From: FW021-bin31 sp964647485
GTDB lineage: Bacteria; Bacteroidota; Bacteroidia; Chitinophagales; Chitinophagaceae
Assembly (NCBI GenBank): GCA_964647485.1
Contig: CAZYHV010000007.1
Coordinates: 1 to 64,000 of the forward strand
Direction of reading: 5' to 3'
DNA length: 64,000 nucleotides
The notes under the pieces are model-generated. The model was not told the DNA's origin, made no database searches, and was given only the letters and a program-made list of their open reading frames with translations. Both the position numbers and the translations under genes were made by a program. This document shows, one piece after another, positions 61,043 through 64,000 of this stretch; position 1 is the first letter of the stretch; each line of letters opens with the position of its first letter.

Positions 61043-62152
61043 TTACCCTCTCCACATCCAGTTTCTGGTATCTTCAATACGTCCATAATGAAGGTCATTT
61101 AACTCTTTTAATAAGGAGGGGGCAATTTCCCATTGTTCTTTCGGTTTGAGTTTAATTTTCTTTCCTTTGTATTGTAACGAATGAATGAAGATAATGTTCG
61201 CTGCGGTACCCGATCCAAATACTTCGTCTAGCGTTCCTTCTTTGTCTGCGTGAAGAACTTCATCTATAGATATATTTCTCTCTTCTATAGGAATATTTCG
61301 TTCTCTTAAGATCTCAATGACACTTTCTCTGGTAATACCCGGTAATACAGTTTCTTGTTTTAAAGAAGGAGTAATAGCAACCCCATTAATGACAACAAAC
61401 AGATTCATCGTTCCACATTCCTGAAGATATTTATGTTCTTTGGCATCTGTCCATATAATTTGGTCAAAACCGTTTTGAAGAGCTAATTCCGTGGGATATA
61501 GACTTGCAGCATAATTCCCGGAAGCCTTTACAGCGCCTACACCTCCGTTGGAGGCTCTTACATATTTGTCTTCTACATGCAAATCTAAAGGTTTGCTATA
61601 ATAAGGACCACTGGGCGAGGTAATAATTATAAATTTATATTGACTACCCGGTCTTACTCCAATAAAAGGGTCGGTAGCAAAAAAGAAAGGTCGGATATAT
61701 AATGAACTTCCTTCAGCTTCGGGTACCCAATCTTTATCTAATTCCAGAAGCTCCCAAATACCATCCATAAAAACCTCATAAGGAATGGGGGGCATGGACA
61801 TCCTTTTTGCCGAACGATTCATGCGCTCAAAGTTCTTTTCCGGACGGAAAATATTGATTTTCCCTTCTTTGTCTCTATAGGCTTTGATCCCTTCAAAGAT
61901 ACTTTGGGCATAATGCAGGGTGAGCATGGCCGGGCTGATAGAAAGATTTCCAAAGGGCTCAATATTAACTTCCCTCCATGCACCATCTTCATAAGTAGCC
62001 ACAAACATATGGTCAGAAAAGACCCGTCCAAAGTTTAAATGATCAAAGTCCACTTCGGCTAATCGACTTTTTTTTGTTTTCTTAACCGGCCATTTTTCTT
62101 TCCCCTTTTTTAGGGAAGTAGCATGTTTGTATTCTGGTGAATCTATGGACAT
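61043..62152 (-). CDS. ilvE: Branched-chain amino acid aminotransferase
   Basis: IlvE is the PLP enzyme for the last step of valine, leucine and isoleucine synthesis. The 369-residue protein is of the eukaryote-like/Bacteroidota group: HYAQSIFEGIKAYRD, LYIRPFFFATDPFIGVRPG, the PLP lysine in GVGAVKASGNYAASLYP and the phosphate loops LPGITRESVIEI and DEVFGSGTAANI. It ends 21 bp before ispH and is possibly in one unit with it. Confidence 0.95.
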   Translation of the reverse strand: MSIDSPEYKHATSLKKGKEKWPVKKTKKSRLAEVDFDHLNFGRVFSDHMFVATYEDGAWREVNIEPFGNLSISPAMLTLHYAQSIFEGIKAYRDKEGKINIFRPEKNFERMNRSAKRMSMPPIPYEVFMDGIWELLELDKDWVPEAEGSSLYIRPFFFATDPFIGVRPGSQYKFIIITSPSGPYYSKPLDLHVEDKYVRASNGGVGAVKASGNYAASLYPTELALQNGFDQIIWTDAKEHKYLQECGTMNLFVVINGVAITPSLKQETVLPGITRESVIEILRERNIPIEERNISIDEVLHADKEGTLDEVFGSGTAANIIFIHSLQYKGKKIKLKPKEQWEIAPSLLKELNDLHYGRIEDTRNWMWRG

Positions 62153-62257
62153 GATCTATAAAATTTTAAAGTGGGAATCTCTATTTTTTCTTATTATTGC
62201 AAAGAAACGGAATTTTTGTTAATAAAAGCACGAAAAAGGCTGTAAAGTCGTTTGTCA

Positions 62258-62755
62258 ATGAGTTTGAAAAATATTTCTTTAGATCCCTTTATTTTGTCGC
62301 AGCTCTATAAGGCTCCGATTATAGCGTCAGATTCCGTTGAAAAAAGTACGGAGAAACAACAATCTGTGTCCTTTTTAGGAAATAATCGTAAGCAGGTATC
62401 CATTTTTATTCATAATGATAAAAATCCATGGTTACCTGAAGATTTATTTCAGCTCTTAAGTAATATTTTGCAAGCCTGTCGGATGAGTATGGATGATATT
62501 GCTTTGGTTAATAAAGCCCGTTATCCGAATAAAAAATTAAAAGAATTTACTGAAGCGCTCTCGCCCGAGAAAATGATTTTCTTGGGTGACCCTTTTAAAA
62601 AGTGGATGGAAGAGGAAGGATTAGAGAAAAATAAAGTTGGATTTATCAATGAGTATCGGTTTTTATGGTCTGATAGCTTGAAAACACTCAGTAGTGATAA
62701 ACGAGCGAAAAAGGAATTCTGGCTGGGGTTACAACAATTTTTCAATCTTAAATAA
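62258..62755 (+). CDS. Conserved hypothetical protein upstream of rdgB
   Basis: I cannot assign this 165-residue protein with certainty. It is soluble, with an N-terminal polar part (MSLKNISLDPFILSQLYKAP), a central helix (PEDLFQLLSNILQACRMSMD) and a strand-turn region with MIFLGDPFKKW. The succession 'LLSNIL.AC.MSMDDIALVN' reminded me of Bacteroidota proteins in the position of a DNA polymerase III accessory subunit (psi-like), but I have no motif to prove this. It lies 5 bp before rdgB and is probably cotranscribed. The ATG at 62258 is used over a TTG at 62252. Confidence 0.65.
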   Translation: MSLKNISLDPFILSQLYKAPIIASDSVEKSTEKQQSVSFLGNNRKQVSIFIHNDKNPWLPEDLFQLLSNILQACRMSMDDIALVNKARYPNKKLKEFTEALSPEKMIFLGDPFKKWMEEEGLEKNKVGFINEYRFLWSDSLKTLSSDKRAKKEFWLGLQQFFNLK

Positions 62756-62760
62756 TAGAT

Positions 62761-63345
62761 ATGGAAATCCTAATATTTGCGACCCATAATGAAAACAAGG
62801 TCAAAGAAATACGATCTATGGTAGGAGAGAAGTGGAATATTGTAAGTTTAGACGAAATAGGTTTAACCAAAGATATCCCGGAACCTTTTGATACTTTGGA
62901 AGCAAATGCTAGAACGAAATCGGAAACGATTTTTCGGGAAACAGGGAAGAGTTGTTTTTCTGAGGATACCGGTTTGGAAGTCTTCTCCTTGGATGATGAG
63001 CCGGGAGTGTTGTCGGCACGTTATGCCGGTAGTCAAAGAAGTTCGGAAGATAATATGAATTTATTATTAAAAAAATTAGGAGAAGAAAAGAAGAGAACCG
63101 CACAGTTTAGAACTGTGATCTCTTTTATTTATGAAGGGGAAGAAAGACAATTTGAAGGCATTTGCAAAGGGGAGATTACAAATGATAAAAAAGGAGAAGG
63201 AGGCTTTGGTTATGATCCTATTTTTGTTCCTGAAGGTGCAGAAAAAACCTTTGCTCAAATGAAAATGTCTGAAAAAGGAAAATATAGCCATCGTGCGAAA
63301 GCCTTTAAAAAATTTCTTTCTTTTCTGGAAGAGAAAAAATCGTAA
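62761..63345 (+). CDS. rdgB: XTP/dITP diphosphatase (RdgB/HAM1)
   Basis: This enzyme removes deaminated purine nucleotides (ITP, dITP, XTP) from the pool. The 194-residue protein has the substrate-binding FATHNENKVKEIRSM, the catalytic SEDTGLEVFSLDDEPGVLSA and ARYAG, then GFGYDPIFVPEG and the late SHRAKAFKKF motif. It lies in a close set with the hypothetical gene before it (5 bp) and the thioesterase after it (6 bp). Confidence 0.96.
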   Translation: MEILIFATHNENKVKEIRSMVGEKWNIVSLDEIGLTKDIPEPFDTLEANARTKSETIFRETGKSCFSEDTGLEVFSLDDEPGVLSARYAGSQRSSEDNMNLLLKKLGEEKKRTAQFRTVISFIYEGEERQFEGICKGEITNDKKGEGGFGYDPIFVPEGAEKTFAQMKMSEKGKYSHRAKAFKKFLSFLEEKKS

Positions 63346-63351
63346 TGTATC

Positions 63352-63783
63352 ATGGCAAGAGTTAAAATAGAGCGACCGGAAAATATAGCTTTTTCTACCC
63401 GAATCCCGGTGCTGGTACAGCATGTTAACTATGGTGGGCATTTGTCGAATGATGCGGTTTTGGCTATTGCTCATGAAGCCAGAATTCGGTTTTTACGTAC
63501 TTTTGAATGTACCGAAATGGATGCTTTTGGTGCCGGGTTAATTATGAAAGATGCGGCAGTAGTGTACAAAAATGAAGGCTTTCAAGGGGAGTTGTTAACC
63601 GTTGAGGTGGCAGCTTCTGATAGTAGTGGTATTGGCTTTGATTTGTATTATAGAATGAGTACGATGAAATCGGAGAAGGAGGTCCTCATTGCTGAAGTGA
63701 AGACAGGCATGGTTTGTTTTGACTACGATAAAAGGAAACCCGTCCGTATTCCCGGGGAATTGAAGATAAAACTCGATCTTTAA
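63352..63783 (+). CDS. Hotdog-fold acyl-CoA thioesterase (4HBT family)
   Basis: This 143-residue protein is a YbgC/FadM-like 4-hydroxybenzoyl-CoA thioesterase-type hotdog domain. It has the N-terminal RIPVLVQHVNYGGHLSND, where Asp is replaced by Gln-His-Val in the usual DxDxxGH catalytic-loop position, a helix AIAHEARIRFLRTFE and later strands with YKNEGFQGELLTVEV. The altered loop makes the exact activity uncertain. It follows rdgB by 6 bp. Confidence 0.85.
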   Translation: MARVKIERPENIAFSTRIPVLVQHVNYGGHLSNDAVLAIAHEARIRFLRTFECTEMDAFGAGLIMKDAAVVYKNEGFQGELLTVEVAASDSSGIGFDLYYRMSTMKSEKEVLIAEVKTGMVCFDYDKRKPVRIPGELKIKLDL

Positions 63784-63820
63784 AAGAAAATAAAAGTTGA
63801 AAAAAAAGTTGAATCATAGA

Positions 63821-64000
63821 ATGATGAAAAGCTATCGTTTGCCAACGATATTGGCTCTTACGGGATTGTTATTTACTTTAATTTTATCTTGTCAGAAAAA
63901 AGGGGATTTTATTGATGAGGATCTGGTGGGATCAGGGATGCATTATTATCCTATAATCTTAAACGAATCCTTTATAGATACCATTTCCGGAAAGGATATT
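63821..64000 (+). CDS. Lipoprotein, 5' part only (cut by window end)
   Basis: The first 60 codons from the ATG at 63821 encode a lipoprotein signal peptide (RLPTILALTGLLFTLILSC, lipobox Cys at residue 24) followed by a polar region with QKKGDFIDEDLVGSG. The gene runs off the window. The D-x-D-L-V-G segment after the lipobox recalls DUF4270-type lipoproteins of Bacteroidota, but too little is visible to claim this. Confidence 0.7.
   Translation, partial: MMKSYRLPTILALTGLLFTLILSCQKKGDFIDEDLVGSGMHYYPIILNESFIDTISGKDI

Overview
The window is a low-GC Bacteroidota chromosome segment. Four things point there: a complete SusC/SusD starch-utilisation locus, many promoters of the Bacteroidota type (TTTG, about 19-20 nt, TAnnTTTG), no clear Shine-Dalgarno sites, and phylum-typical proteins (bifunctional RibBA, a DUF2400/TIGR02757 protein, a long-form IspH, a STAS-like gene beside RNase Z, a tailed S16). 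The long IspH and overall gene content look Chitinophagaceae-like; that placement is an inference without a marker tree.

Layout. 1-1.55 kb: an intact IS4-type insertion sequence with both inverted repeats. 1.6-12 kb: housekeeping genes (a small orphan gene, ribBA, ffh, rpsP-rimM, a 2TM protein, rpsL-rpsG, a Gfo/Idh oxidoreductase, tatC, a CNNM/CBS protein, a DUF2400 protein) separated by several perfect bidirectional hairpin terminators. 12-16.6 kb: carAB on the minus strand behind a roughly 290-nt leader that holds a hairpin and a small ORF overlapping carA. 16.8-22.7 kb: the sufBCDSE operon with a downstream DUF59/SufT-like gene.

22.7-39.9 kb: rpiA, then a LacI-type regulator, then a starch/maltodextrin locus: SusC, SusD, a SusE-like lipoprotein, a GH31 alpha-glucosidase, two secreted GH13 enzymes, an SLC45-like sugar transporter and a lipoprotein GH13 enzyme with an N-terminal Ig-like/CBM48 domain. 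Two near-identical LacI-type operators lie ahead of susC, separated by seven perfect copies of a 7-bp repeat. The likely pathway is surface binding and cleavage, import through SusC/D, periplasmic hydrolysis, and sugar uptake by the transporter.

40.1-47.7 kb: a minus-strand cluster of a DUF58 protein, a MoxR ATPase, a DUF4350 protein, a DUF4129 protein, a multi-pass membrane protein and a SpoIIM-like protein, with a divergent RDD gene whose start codon overlaps the SpoIIM promoter. This set recurs in Bacteroidota but has no firm function. 48-49.2 kb: lrgA/lrgB-like genes. 49.2-50.3 kb: a probable transposase scrap and a regulator with a degenerate Nudix domain.

50.3-53.3 kb: a sulfur-handling island: two decayed YeeE/YedE transporter genes, a CstB-like beta-lactamase-fold/rhodanese protein, an ArsR-type regulator without cysteines and its candidate operator, and a small heavy-metal-associated protein. 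53.5-64 kb: housekeeping and metabolic genes (arylamine N-acetyltransferase, DedA, RNase Z, STAS-like, ClpC, cmk, ispH, ilvE, a hypothetical, rdgB, a thioesterase) and the start of a lipoprotein cut by the window edge. No tRNA, rRNA or CRISPR array was recognised.
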